A DNA stretch of 64,000 nucleotides from Rubellicoccus peritrichatus. Lineage in GTDB: Bacteria > Verrucomicrobiota > Verrucomicrobiia > Opitutales > Cerasicoccaceae. Location of the stretch: the NCBI RefSeq assembly GCF_033100135.1, contig NZ_CP136920.1:434001-498000 (forward strand), in the 5' to 3' direction. Shown one piece after another: positions 36,853 to 44,765 of this stretch. The notes under the pieces are model-generated. The model did not search any database. It saw only the letters and a program-made list of their open reading frames with translations, and had not been told where the DNA came from. The position numbers and the translations under genes were made by a program. Position 1 is the first letter of the stretch. Every line of letters starts with the position of its first letter.

Positions 36853-37227
36853 TTAATTTACATCGATTTTGCGCGTTTTTGCCTCCTCGGCCTTCGGGAG
36901 AGTGATGTTGAGTACTCCATCTTCCACTTTGGCTGCGATTCCTTCGCGATTGACTGGGGCATTCACCTCCAGCTGAAGTCGATAATCACCCGATGCAATC
37001 TCGCGGCGAAGCGTTTTCCAACCTTCCGGTGTTTCCTGCGATGGGCGCTTTGCGACAACACTCAAAGTCGTGTCTTCAAGTGAGATCTCCACTCCGGATT
37101 TTGTCACTCCGGGGACAAAGACTTCAACGGTATATGCCCCCTCGGACTCATTCACATTGTAGGCCGGACGACGGTAAGTCTTTTGATCAGTCGTTTGATT
37201 ATCGTTTTTTTGTATTTGGCAATTCAT
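36853..37227 (-). CDS. Small heat-shock protein (Hsp20/alpha-crystallin)
   Basis: ATP-independent chaperone of 124 residues. The alpha-crystallin domain covers most of the protein, with EGAYTVEVFVPGVTKSGVEISLEDTTLSVVAKR and the late AKVEDGVLNITLPKAE. It ends RKIDVN, matching the I-x-I/V anchoring motif. An AGGAG sits about nine bases before the ATG. It follows the other Hsp20 gene by 52 bp in the same direction, so the two are probably co-transcribed. Its sequence is clearly different from its neighbour, so this is an old duplication rather than a recent one. Confidence 0.92.
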   Translation of the reverse strand: MNCQIQKNDNQTTDQKTYRRPAYNVNESEGAYTVEVFVPGVTKSGVEISLEDTTLSVVAKRPSQETPEGWKTLRREIASGDYRLQLEVNAPVNREGIAAKVEDGVLNITLPKAEEAKTRKIDVN

Positions 37228-37279
37228 ATCTTTAATCTCCTAAGTTTTTGTTCGTTAATGGATTATGTGATCAGAGTAT

Positions 37280-37687
37280 TTACTGGATCTCAATCTGCCT
37301 TGGCTTAAGCTGTGGCACCTTTGGCAGGGTAAGCGTCAACAGGCCATCACCGTAGTCAGCCGTTATACTTTCTGAACTGACTCCTTCCGGCACACGGAAG
37401 CTGCGTTTGTACTCAAGGCGATGTTCCTTATCATCCTGCTTTCGCACTCGTGAAGCACTGAGAGCGACCACACCGTCATCAAAGGCAACGTTTACGTCAT
37501 CCTTGCGAACCCCGGGCAACTCGACTTTCACATAGTAATTATCTTTATCTTCGTAAAAATCAGCTGGAGGAGCCCCTTCGGTCTGGCGTTGACCTAAAAG
37601 CCGACCAAAATTCGGTAGGGCCAGGTCAAAAATACGATCAAAATCGCTAATGCTTGGAACTGTCGGATAATAATATGTACGTTTCAT
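37280..37687 (-). CDS. Small heat-shock protein (Hsp20/alpha-crystallin)
   Basis: Chaperone of 135 residues starting at the ATG at 37687 (MKRTYYYPTVPSIS), which has an AAAGGA ribosome binding site just upstream; the longer ORF start is discounted. The N-terminal arm (SDFDRIFDLALPNFG) resembles the HSP20 family of Gram-negative bacteria. The alpha-crystallin domain includes YVKVELPGVRKDDVNVAFDDGVVALSASR. The C-terminus RQIEIQ contains the I-x-I motif. The pair probably forms mixed oligomers that hold unfolding proteins during heat or oxidative stress (inference). Confidence 0.93.
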   Translation of the reverse strand: MKRTYYYPTVPSISDFDRIFDLALPNFGRLLGQRQTEGAPPADFYEDKDNYYVKVELPGVRKDDVNVAFDDGVVALSASRVRKQDDKEHRLEYKRSFRVPEGVSSESITADYGDGLLTLTLPKVPQLKPRQIEIQ

Positions 37688-37738
37688 AAATAGTGTCCTT
37701 TCTCTTATTGGTTTAGTGTTGTTTCGATCTCTTATAAT

Positions 37739-37751
37739 GCATGGAGCATGC
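37739..37751 (-). promoter_or_regulatory. GCATG-GAG-CATGC palindrome near the candidate -10 of the hsp20 pair
   Basis: This 13-bp inverted repeat lies directly upstream of TTATAAG (minus strand), the best -10-like sequence in the leader of the first hsp20 gene. No sigma-32-type or CIRCE sequence was found. It may be an operator; the evidence is weak. Confidence 0.25.
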
Positions 37752-37976
37752 CGAAATCCTGAAACATTTAAACCATTGATAATAAACATTTTAGACATTT
37801 ATCAGAAAACCAACAAGAGCCATAATGGCACACATAAAGCGCCAATGTGACAGAGAGATCAAAACTGTGTCACATCAACTCATCAGACTGGCAAAACCAT
37901 CGATACAGAAAAATCTCAACGACCAACCGAACAGACTAGGCTGTGTCTTCAAACCGACTCAGGTCGTATCGTCGCA

Positions 37977-38062
37977 ATAAAAGGTAGCGGCCAGCGTCCC
38001 GCTGGACATGTATCCTAAGAGGCAGCAAAGTGGCCAGCGGGACGCTGGCCGCTACCTTTTAT
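37977..38062. repeat. GGTAGCGGCCAGCG REP-like hairpin, complete copy
   Basis: The long gap upstream of slyX (37688-38357) holds no gene. In it a 29-bp perfect inverted repeat flanks a 28-base loop. The arms read AAAGGTAGCGGCCAGCGTCC and its complement, with the stem ending at CCAGCGG. A shorter relative of one arm is at 55761-55786. It looks like a REP/BIME-type dispersed repeat. It lies downstream of no coding region that would need a terminator on either strand. Confidence 0.85.
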
Positions 38063-38169
38063 CGAAGTGCTCTTTAAATCATACTCATCATCTCACGTCT
38101 GAGACAGCAACAAGACACAAAGTATGGAGGTTTGAAAACACAGCCTCAGCCCCTTGTATCGTCAATGCA

Positions 38170-38304
38170 AGCATGCTGAGTAAGACGCTGTAAGCGGCTG
38201 AGTGAGGCAGACTCAGCATGCTGAGTGCGCCAGACCAAGCCGCTTATAGAGACAGACCAAGCATGCTGACTCCGCCAATGTAAGCCTGCAGACATTTTGG
38301 CACA
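38170..38304. repeat. Three-copy 45-bp direct repeat with AGCATGCTGA core
   Basis: The core AGCATGCTGA recurs at 38170, 38215 and 38260, exactly 45 bp apart. Further similarity extends across each unit, such as AAGCGGCTGAG / AAGCCGCTTA and GCCAGACCAAG. The middle copy extends to the 12-bp palindrome TCAGCATGCTGA. The third copy runs into less similar sequence at its end. No coding function is seen. Confidence 0.7.
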
Positions 38305-38357
38305 CGATTCCTCACCCCGGCTTGACGCCCCCTGCGATGAAACGCCATGCTTGCCCA

Positions 38358-38564
38358 ATGTCCGATGATCTTGAAGCCCGACAACGCGACCTGGAGTCAC
38401 AATTAGCTCAACTGCAAAGGCATGTCGAAGAGCAAGACCGCGAAATGCTCGCCCAGTCTAATCGTCTTCTACGAATTGAGGCAGAACTCAAGTCTACTCG
38501 TGACCGCCTGAAATCGCTTGATGATTCAAGCAAACTTCCCCACGAAAAGCCGCCACACTACTAA
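38358..38564 (+). CDS. slyX: SlyX-family protein
   Basis: Small protein of 68 residues that is almost entirely helical coiled coil (EARQRDLESQLAQLQRHVEEQDREMLAQSNRLLRIEAELKS). It ends with EKPPHY, a C-terminal signature of SlyX. The start at 38358 gives normal family length; in-frame starts at 38322 and 38337 would add a short non-conserved stretch. The function of SlyX is not well established. It is convergent with the hypothetical gene at 38576. Confidence 0.78.
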   Translation: MSDDLEARQRDLESQLAQLQRHVEEQDREMLAQSNRLLRIEAELKSTRDRLKSLDDSSKLPHEKPPHY

Positions 38565-38575
38565 AGACGGAAAAT

Positions 38576-39121
38576 CTAGCTGCTCATTGCCTTGAAAAGC
38601 GCCTTGAAGCGGTTGCCCCAGTTGGCCTTTTCAGCAGCAGTTGGCTGTGGCTTGACAGCCTCATCGTCCCACCATTGCGGACTTTCTGTCTTCAGGCCAG
38701 CCTCCTTACGGATGGTAAACATGATCATCGGGATCAGCTCACGAATATCGAGCTCAGCATGCTTGCCAAAGATCAAATCCATCTGATGGATATAATTCTC
38801 CGCCTGACGGTTACTGGTCGGAACAGATGTCATGGTTCTCATCGTTGGAATATGGCGCTTAAACGCCTTATCATTGAGTCGCCCCATCACTTTTTCGATC
38901 AATTCCTCCTTCTGCTTGCTCGGCGTATCGACGATAAAGGTCAAGCAGACGTAGTCCACGCGATCCCGTGCATCCGGCTGTGGCCTGGCCACCTTACAAA
39001 GACCTTCAAGATCTCGCCCGGAAGCCCCGGGAAGATGAAAATCGAAAAAAGCGAGGAACTCTTCATGAGCGAAGAAGTCCTGTATCTGGTCTTGTGCGTC
39101 GGTATCGGGTAGGTCTGCCAC
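38576..39121 (-). CDS. Hypothetical cytosolic protein
   Basis: Protein of 181 residues with no signal peptide or membrane helix and no domain I recognise. The sequence includes DFFAHEEFLAFFDFHLPGASGRDLEGL, KQKEELIEKVMGRL and a C-terminal basic/aromatic tail. Repeated charged helices suggest a small helical fold. It is convergent with slyX and divergent from the DUF456 gene. Unknown function; a real gene is supported by its size, codon pattern and isolated position. Confidence 0.6.
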   Translation of the reverse strand: MADLPDTDAQDQIQDFFAHEEFLAFFDFHLPGASGRDLEGLCKVARPQPDARDRVDYVCLTFIVDTPSKQKEELIEKVMGRLNDKAFKRHIPTMRTMTSVPTSNRQAENYIHQMDLIFGKHAELDIRELIPMIMFTIRKEAGLKTESPQWWDDEAVKPQPTAAEKANWGNRFKALFKAMSS

Positions 39122-39218
39122 GGTGATTCAGTGTTGATTTTTCCCCTACCCTAACGAGCCTGAGCAAATTGTATAGTAAAAATCGCAACTCAACTTACCG
39201 TCATCAAAATAAAGCTGT

Positions 39219-39722
39219 ATGGAACATGAAATAAACACATGGGCGATGATTGTCGCTTCGATATTCATCATTACCGGTGTCGTCGGAACCCTCCTGCCAA
39301 TTATTCCGGGCGTCGTTATCGTCTGGTTCGGAATTCTGATCTATAAACTCTGGGATCCAGCTGGCATTTCATGGACCCTCGTGTTCGTCTGTGGCGGACT
39401 GGCCATACTTGCGCAGATCCTGGACTTCGTGTGCAGCTACTACGGGGCGCGACGGTTCGGGGCAACCTGGCGCGGCGGCGTTGGTGCATTACTAGGAGCC
39501 ATCTTTGGCCCATTCCTACTCGGACCAGTCATTACACCGATTGGCGGTTTAATCGTTGGCCCAATCGCCGGTGCAGTCGTTGGCGAGCTTTCAGCTGGCC
39601 GCACCGCAAAGGAGTCTGGCAAGGCTGGCGTTGGCACCGTGGTCGGTGGAATCGTCTCAGCGCTGCTCAAAATGGTCATCGCCGTTTTTATGGCCGGCTG
39701 GTTTTATCTGGAGAGTTTTTAG
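39219..39722 (+). CDS. DUF456-family membrane protein
   Basis: Integral membrane protein of 167 residues. It has an N-terminal pair of helices (MIVASIFIITGVVGTLLPIIPGVVIVWFGILIY) followed by the glycine-rich GAFIGPFLLGPVI-type segment (here LLGAIFGPFLLGPVITPIGGLIVGPIAGAVVGEL) that marks the DUF456 family. Function unknown. Its stop overlaps the stop of the convergent downstream gene by four bases. Confidence 0.85.
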   Translation: MEHEINTWAMIVASIFIITGVVGTLLPIIPGVVIVWFGILIYKLWDPAGISWTLVFVCGGLAILAQILDFVCSYYGARRFGATWRGGVGALLGAIFGPFLLGPVITPIGGLIVGPIAGAVVGELSAGRTAKESGKAGVGTVVGGIVSALLKMVIAVFMAGWFYLESF

Positions 39723-40738
39723 TCGCTCGATTCTTCAGATTCAGCCTCATCGCCAAAGCGCGCTTTTAGAAAATCCGTTGCACTCTCAATCTCCTGGTCA
39801 CTGGTTACAGGAATTCCTGATGAGTAAGCATAGTAGGATAATCCCAAGCTAAGGGCGGTGCCGATTAACCAGAAAGCGAAATAGCTCATCGCCCCGTGAA
39901 CCGGACTCTGACCATAAACCACCATCGCACATGCTCCACCAATGATTAATGGGACCAATAGCGCAAACCATGGCCAGAGTATAAGACCAGGAACATAAAT
40001 CGCAGATAAAACACCAGCGATAAAAGCCAAAACGGATGATAACCAAAGAACCCGATAGCATTTACCGTAAGTGCTCAATGGCAGCTTAGTAATTGCTGAG
40101 ATGATCCGGAAAAAGATGGCCGTAATAAGGGTCCCGACAGAAATAACTGCAATCATCGCAAACGCAGCAACCCAAAGCCCGCTCTTGGGGACCTCCGAGA
40201 CCATGGCAACCAATGCCCTGCCATTAGCCCGATTCCCTTCCAAATAGTAATCTAAAAAGTCACTAAAACTGTTACCAAAGTCGTGCCCGGACTCCTCCAC
40301 GGGTCGATAAAAACCATCTGATGTATTATTTGAGCGCTCTGTACTAGTGAAATGCTCAAAGTTCGAGGATGACGCGCCATCTCCTTCTGAATTCAAATCG
40401 TCAGAGCTAGCCGCTTGTGACTCCATTGCGGCAAATGGATCGTCAGCTGACACATCATCCGCTGGAGGCTGAGCTGGTGTCGCAACAACCGGCTCCTCCA
40501 CTTCAGGGTGATAGCGCTCCGGCAAGAGATGCAGTGGAAAAGACTTCACTCCGTCATCATACTGAATGATCAGAGTCCGATTCGTCTCACCGACAATAGT
40601 TGCATTCTCAAGAACTTTTCCGTTCTTCAAGATAATATCTTCGGCGGATATATGCGCCTGAAATGCAATAATTCCAGCAATGAGTGGAAGCAAAAACTTG
40701 CTCCCGAGATATAGCTTTCTCAAGTGTAGATATGGCAT
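39719..40738 (-). CDS. Hypothetical membrane protein with N-terminal SHD1-like segment
   Basis: Protein of 339 residues with a signal peptide (to about residue 34). A short beta segment follows (IILKNGKVLENATIVGETNRTLIIQYDDGVKSFPL) that resembles the SHD1-like domains of Planctomycetota/Verrucomicrobiota proteins. A Ser/Pro/Asp-rich linker leads to about five membrane helices (about 190-310). No enzymatic motif is visible. It is convergent with DUF456 and divergent from nothing nearby; the upstream gene faces the same way. Confidence 0.6.
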   Translation of the reverse strand: MPYLHLRKLYLGSKFLLPLIAGIIAFQAHISAEDIILKNGKVLENATIVGETNRTLIIQYDDGVKSFPLHLLPERYHPEVEEPVVATPAQPPADDVSADDPFAAMESQAASSDDLNSEGDGASSSNFEHFTSTERSNNTSDGFYRPVEESGHDFGNSFSDFLDYYLEGNRANGRALVAMVSEVPKSGLWVAAFAMIAVISVGTLITAIFFRIISAITKLPLSTYGKCYRVLWLSSVLAFIAGVLSAIYVPGLILWPWFALLVPLIIGGACAMVVYGQSPVHGAMSYFAFWLIGTALSLGLSYYAYSSGIPVTSDQEIESATDFLKARFGDEAESEESSD

Positions 40739-40780
40739 ACTCCAATGGGAGCAAATCTCACACTAGTTGCCAAGAAAAAA

Positions 40781-41584
40781 TTAAACGCTTTCTTCTATAA
40801 CTGGATTGGCCAGTTTGCCAACTCCTTCAAGCTCAACCGATACTGAATCACCGGCCTGCAAAAAGACGGGAGGTGTTCTGCCAAGCCCAACCCCCTCTGG
40901 AGTACCCGTCAGAATAACCGTCCCCGGAAGCAAAGTTGTGCTGCCACTGAGGAATGCGATCAGCGTTTGGACATCGAAAATCATATCCGCCGTATTGGAA
41001 TCCTGCATGACTTTTCCATTCAAAACCATCTTGATCCCAAGTTGGTTAGGATCGGGAATTTCATCTGCGGTCACAATGCATGGACCAAGCGGGCAAAAAG
41101 TGTCAAAACTCTTGCCCTTGCAGAACTGACTACCACCCCACTCGATCTGCCAATCACGAGCAGACACATCGTTCGCACAGGTATAACCTAAGACATAGTC
41201 CAATGCAGTTTCACGTGTTGCATTCTTACAAGGTTTGCCAATAACGACAGCGAGCTCAGCCTCATAATCAACCTTATCACTGCGCAGAAAGCGCGGCAAC
41301 TCAATGGCCATCTCCGGACCGAGTAGTGAGGTGTTTGATTTGATAAACAGAACCGGCTTGTCCGGCGCATCTTTACCGAGCTCTTCCGTATGTTTGCGGT
41401 AGTTCATTCCGATGCAGAGAATCGCAGGTGGCTCCACTGGAGCGAGCAGTTCTCCAGACAGTAATTCTCCCGTGACTTGAGGACCATTGTATATGTCGCC
41501 CTCAAGAGCGAATATTCGACCATCATCCTGAAGTGCCCCATAGCGTATGGAAGCCGCGTCATCCTGAATACGAACAATCTTCAT
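40781..41584 (-). CDS. Fumarylacetoacetate hydrolase-family protein
   Basis: Hydrolase/isomerase-fold enzyme of 267 residues starting at 41584 (MKIVRIQDDAASIRYG), just inside the annotated longer ORF. Typical FAH motifs are CIGMNYRKHTEE, DKPVLFIKSNTSL, the metal-binding DYEAELAVVIGK and GTPEGVGLGRTPP. The family covers fumarylpyruvate hydrolase, oxaloacetate decarboxylase and related 2-keto acid enzymes; the substrate is not predictable. It follows bioC by 40 bp in the same direction and may be carried on the biotin transcript, although a link to biotin synthesis is not established. Confidence 0.88.
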   Translation of the reverse strand: MKIVRIQDDAASIRYGALQDDGRIFALEGDIYNGPQVTGELLSGELLAPVEPPAILCIGMNYRKHTEELGKDAPDKPVLFIKSNTSLLGPEMAIELPRFLRSDKVDYEAELAVVIGKPCKNATRETALDYVLGYTCANDVSARDWQIEWGGSQFCKGKSFDTFCPLGPCIVTADEIPDPNQLGIKMVLNGKVMQDSNTADMIFDVQTLIAFLSGSTTLLPGTVILTGTPEGVGLGRTPPVFLQAGDSVSVELEGVGKLANPVIEESV

Positions 41585-41624
41585 GTTAAAAACTGTGAGC
41601 CAGTAGCCAGGATTCCGCAAGTCC

Positions 41625-42359
41625 TCACTGCTTCAACCGAGCTTGAATCCGACAAAACGTCCAGGAGGAAAACACACGATCATCTCCACTCCGAAACTCA
41701 TCATCGTAACGGCGAAGCACTGACCGCAAACGTCCAGCACCCACACGCCCTGGATTGATCGCTCCAATACCATGTAAATGACGTAACAACTCCAATCCAC
41801 CTTTGAAACCAATCTTACGTGTTTGGCATTCAGACCGCTCAATTGTAAATCCAACCGCAGCAAAGGCATCTTCCCAGGCTTCGGCTGAATGCCATCGCAC
41901 GGGCATCACAGAATCACCCAACAAACTACTAAGTTCCGGTAGAGTTGGACTCACATAAAACCCATGCAGCAGTTGGCCACCTGGGCGCAAACGCTTCATC
42001 CACCGCCGAAGAACGGTCTCAGGATCTTCACACCATTGAAGAAGACTTGATGACAGAATCGCATCAGCACACTCCACTGGGCCATCCGCCTGCCAGGCAT
42101 CACCTTCCATCCAGTCCCCCAAAGGCACCCTATCACGACCCAATTCAATCATATGCGGAGCTTGATCAACGGCCCAAACGCGTCTGAAGTGATTGAGAAT
42201 ATGTTTTGTAAATAAACCTTCGCCAGCACCATACTCCAGTGCAGTGCCTTCCGGACATGAGACGCCATCCAGCCACTCAGAAAGCCATTCAGCCATCAGC
42301 TCTTGAACAAATGCATAGTTCGCATAACGATGCGCACACTGATCAAAACGTGCCATCAT
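41625..42359 (-). CDS. bioC: Malonyl-ACP O-methyltransferase BioC
   Basis: SAM-dependent methyltransferase of 244 residues. The SAM-binding region is LEYGAGEGLFTKHIL (about 43-57), followed by DAILSSSLLQWCEDPETVLRRWMKRLRPGG, where family members have SNxALQW. It masks the malonyl carboxylate so that fatty-acid synthesis can build pimeloyl-ACP. It overlaps the preceding esterase-like gene by four bases (ATGA) and is the last recognised biotin gene of the operon. The family assignment rests on the operon context as well as these motifs. Confidence 0.88.
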   Translation of the reverse strand: MMARFDQCAHRYANYAFVQELMAEWLSEWLDGVSCPEGTALEYGAGEGLFTKHILNHFRRVWAVDQAPHMIELGRDRVPLGDWMEGDAWQADGPVECADAILSSSLLQWCEDPETVLRRWMKRLRPGGQLLHGFYVSPTLPELSSLLGDSVMPVRWHSAEAWEDAFAAVGFTIERSECQTRKIGFKGGLELLRHLHGIGAINPGRVGAGRLRSVLRRYDDEFRSGDDRVFSSWTFCRIQARLKQ

Positions 42360-42964
42360 TTCATCCCTTTCAACAATTCATTTAGGTCATGGCCAACCCC
42401 TGGCAGAACTTCCAAGTCCGGCCATAAGACCTTGAGGCAATCTGCATCCAGCAAGGCATCTTTTGAGCCAAGGACTCCACGAAGGTATTTACGGCTCGGT
42501 GGTGACACAGAACAATCGCGCAACTGTTCGATACCCCAAATGAGATCATCCAACCCATAAGGCAAAGCTCCGCCACCCAGAGAATAGTCAATGCCTCCTT
42601 GTTTATAAAAATCATTAAGCGCCGAGATCGCATCCCGCCGCAACCAGCGCAGCAGTATACTCAATCGCCTGCCATCAACACGTCCACCGCGACTCTGCTC
42701 TGCTTTAAAATCGAGTATCGGAGCCAACAGCACAATTGGAATCTCCGGCAATTGTTCCACATCCTTCAGTATTAAAAAAGATCCCAGCGAATAACCAATC
42801 AACTGATCAATCGGATGCTTTTCGCAACACTCGTTAAGCTTTGCAGAACAAAGCTCTCCCGGGTAAAGAATGGTATGCTCGATCGCAGGCCACAATTGCT
42901 CGATTTGCCGTCGCTGCCAATCAACATCCAAACCCCAGCCTCCCAGCCATAGCCAATGCTTCAT
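42356..42964 (-). CDS. Minimal alpha/beta-hydrolase, candidate pimeloyl-ACP methyl ester esterase
   Basis: Small hydrolase of 202 residues in the position where BioH, BioG or similar enzymes act: between bioF and bioC, with ATGA overlaps on both sides. The catalytic triad is visible: Ser59 in GYSLGS, Asp169 in GSKDALLD, and His192 in GVGHD. It is shorter than BioH and lacks an obvious signal peptide. The predicted role is hydrolysis of pimeloyl-ACP methyl ester, freeing pimeloyl-ACP for BioF. The exact family (BioG-like or another member) is not resolved from sequence alone. Confidence 0.82.
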   Translation of the reverse strand: MKHWLWLGGWGLDVDWQRRQIEQLWPAIEHTILYPGELCSAKLNECCEKHPIDQLIGYSLGSFLILKDVEQLPEIPIVLLAPILDFKAEQSRGGRVDGRRLSILLRWLRRDAISALNDFYKQGGIDYSLGGGALPYGLDDLIWGIEQLRDCSVSPPSRKYLRGVLGSKDALLDADCLKVLWPDLEVLPGVGHDLNELLKGMK

Positions 42965-44094
42965 GGACGCACCTCCTGCATTGCCTTAATCAAAGAGCAT
43001 TCATCAGCATTGCTTAGCTGACTGTTAAGAGAAATGCGTAACCGGCTACCGCCTTCGGGAACGGTTGGAGGGCGCACCGCACCAACCAGAAAACCTCGCG
43101 TTTTGAGTTCCGCTGCTATGCGCAATGTCTCTACTGGATCACCGATTACAACCGGCACAATTGGGGAATCCCCTGAAGCCGCTCCTGCGATTTCCTGACG
43201 CAATTTTAGCGAACGTGATTGCCAAACGCTTCTCTCATCTGACAACGTTTCTGTAATATTGATCGCAGCTCTGGCAGCCGCCGTACAAGAGGGAGCCAGG
43301 TAAGTGGAATATATAAACTCACCTGCAAAATTGATCAGGTAGTCACGTAAGGCAGCGTCGTGAAAAAGCGTGTAAGCTCCCATTGAGCCAAGGCCTTTGC
43401 CTAATGTGCCAACAAGCACATCAACAGAATCAGAAACTTCCGTTTCTTCAACTAAACCACTGCCTCGTTTTCCGTACCAACCAACGGCATGAGCCTCGTC
43501 AACAATCCAGACAAAACCGTAACGCTTCTTGAGCTCGGCCATCGTCTTCAAATCCGGATAGTCACCATCCATCGAAAAAACACTTTCCGTAACAACAAAA
43601 ATCGTGCGGTCATTCCCGTGATGCTCCAGAATCAACTTCTCAAGATGATCAACATCCAGATGATCATACCGCAACAAGCGTGCCCCTGATCGCAGTATTC
43701 CGCTGATCATGCTGTTGTGGATCAAGCGATCAGCCAAAACGAGATCGCCTTTCTTTGGAAAGACACTGAGCACAGCCTGATTTGCCGCATAACCGGTGTT
43801 CCACACCAAACCACTAGAGAAACCCGTCCATTCAGCCAAACGCAATTCCAGTTGGGCGTGCTCTTCCGTATAACCAGTGATCAATGGGGAGGCGGAAGCC
43901 GATGCGCCCCAACATTCCAACGCCGCCTTGCCTGCAGCAATGACCTTCGGGTGCTGCGATAAACGCAGGTAGTCGTTATTTGAAAGATCGATCAATGATT
44001 GATCAACTGCACGCGCAGCCAAACGACGGCGCAACCCATCCCTGTCCCGCTGCACCAATGCTGCCTGAACACGTTCTGTAAGCCGATCAATCAT
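42961..44094 (-). CDS. bioF: 8-amino-7-oxononanoate synthase BioF
   Basis: PLP-dependent enzyme of 377 residues that joins pimeloyl-ACP (or -CoA) and alanine. The start at 44094 overlaps the bioD stop by ATGA; the longer ORF start is unlikely. PLP-binding features include the lysine of TLGKGLGSMGAYTL (about residue 233) and YTEEHAQLELRLAEW, VTESVFSMDGDYPDL and VDEAHAVGWYGKRGSG. It is co-transcribed with bioA, bioB, bioD, the esterase and bioC. Confidence 0.95.
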   Translation of the reverse strand: MIDRLTERVQAALVQRDRDGLRRRLAARAVDQSLIDLSNNDYLRLSQHPKVIAAGKAALECWGASASASPLITGYTEEHAQLELRLAEWTGFSSGLVWNTGYAANQAVLSVFPKKGDLVLADRLIHNSMISGILRSGARLLRYDHLDVDHLEKLILEHHGNDRTIFVVTESVFSMDGDYPDLKTMAELKKRYGFVWIVDEAHAVGWYGKRGSGLVEETEVSDSVDVLVGTLGKGLGSMGAYTLFHDAALRDYLINFAGEFIYSTYLAPSCTAAARAAINITETLSDERSVWQSRSLKLRQEIAGAASGDSPIVPVVIGDPVETLRIAAELKTRGFLVGAVRPPTVPEGGSRLRISLNSQLSNADECSLIKAMQEVRP

Positions 44095-44759
44095 GACAAC
44101 CAAGCGGCACTGACTTTGCTCGGCAAAGTTTTTTCGAATTCCTGAATTCCCCACAAAGGGAAAGCCAGTTCGCGCAGTGTTTTCTCATTGGTAGCCCGAA
44201 CCGAAGCAGGCACATCCGGACTTACTTGATTCAACCACCAACCCGCATTCAGAGACCGTGCTGTTGCATAGTGCGCCAGCATGCGTGCCTGATGAATTGC
44301 GCCCAGGCGATCCTCAATGACGAGCACGGCATAGTCCGCCGCAACTGCCTCTGCAAAGTCGGCCCAATCACGTGGTGCTTTACCGGATTCAAGTGGAACC
44401 CCCAGGCCACCAGCCCCTTCAATAATGCGCCACTCAACCTGCGGCAAAGCCTTAACGGAATCAACCAGCGCATCAAAACATAATTCAGCACCATCACGCA
44501 AGGCAGCTTCAACTGGCGCAAGTGGTTCGGTGAAATGCATTAATGTCCGGCAGACAACTCTGCCAGACAAAGTTTCATCATTCGATAATGATTTGAGCAC
44601 AAAAGCAGCATCTCCCGATTCACCATCAGATACACCGGTCTCCACTGCCTTAATCACCTGCACCTCAAACCCACGGGATGCCAGCATGCGTGCCAGAGTC
44701 GCCGTCACCCAGGTCTTACCAACGCAGGTATCGTTAGCCGATACGAAAATAGTCGGCAT
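44091..44759 (-). CDS. bioD: Dethiobiotin synthetase BioD
   Basis: ATP-dependent carboxylase that forms the ureido ring of dethiobiotin; 222 residues. The P-loop FVSANDTCVGKTWVTATLA near the N-terminus is a variant of the usual TDTxVGKT. KAVETGV and the IEGAGGLGVPL motif follow. The gene starts six bases after the bioB stop and overlaps bioF by four bases. Confidence 0.94.
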   Translation of the reverse strand: MPTIFVSANDTCVGKTWVTATLARMLASRGFEVQVIKAVETGVSDGESGDAAFVLKSLSNDETLSGRVVCRTLMHFTEPLAPVEAALRDGAELCFDALVDSVKALPQVEWRIIEGAGGLGVPLESGKAPRDWADFAEAVAADYAVLVIEDRLGAIHQARMLAHYATARSLNAGWWLNQVSPDVPASVRATNEKTLRELAFPLWGIQEFEKTLPSKVSAAWLS

Positions 44760-44765
44760 GGCTGA

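Noticed and set aside
38170-38304. CRISPR array
   Set aside because: Only three units, only about 10 bp are conserved in each, the intervening sequence is related rather than unique, and there are no cas genes.
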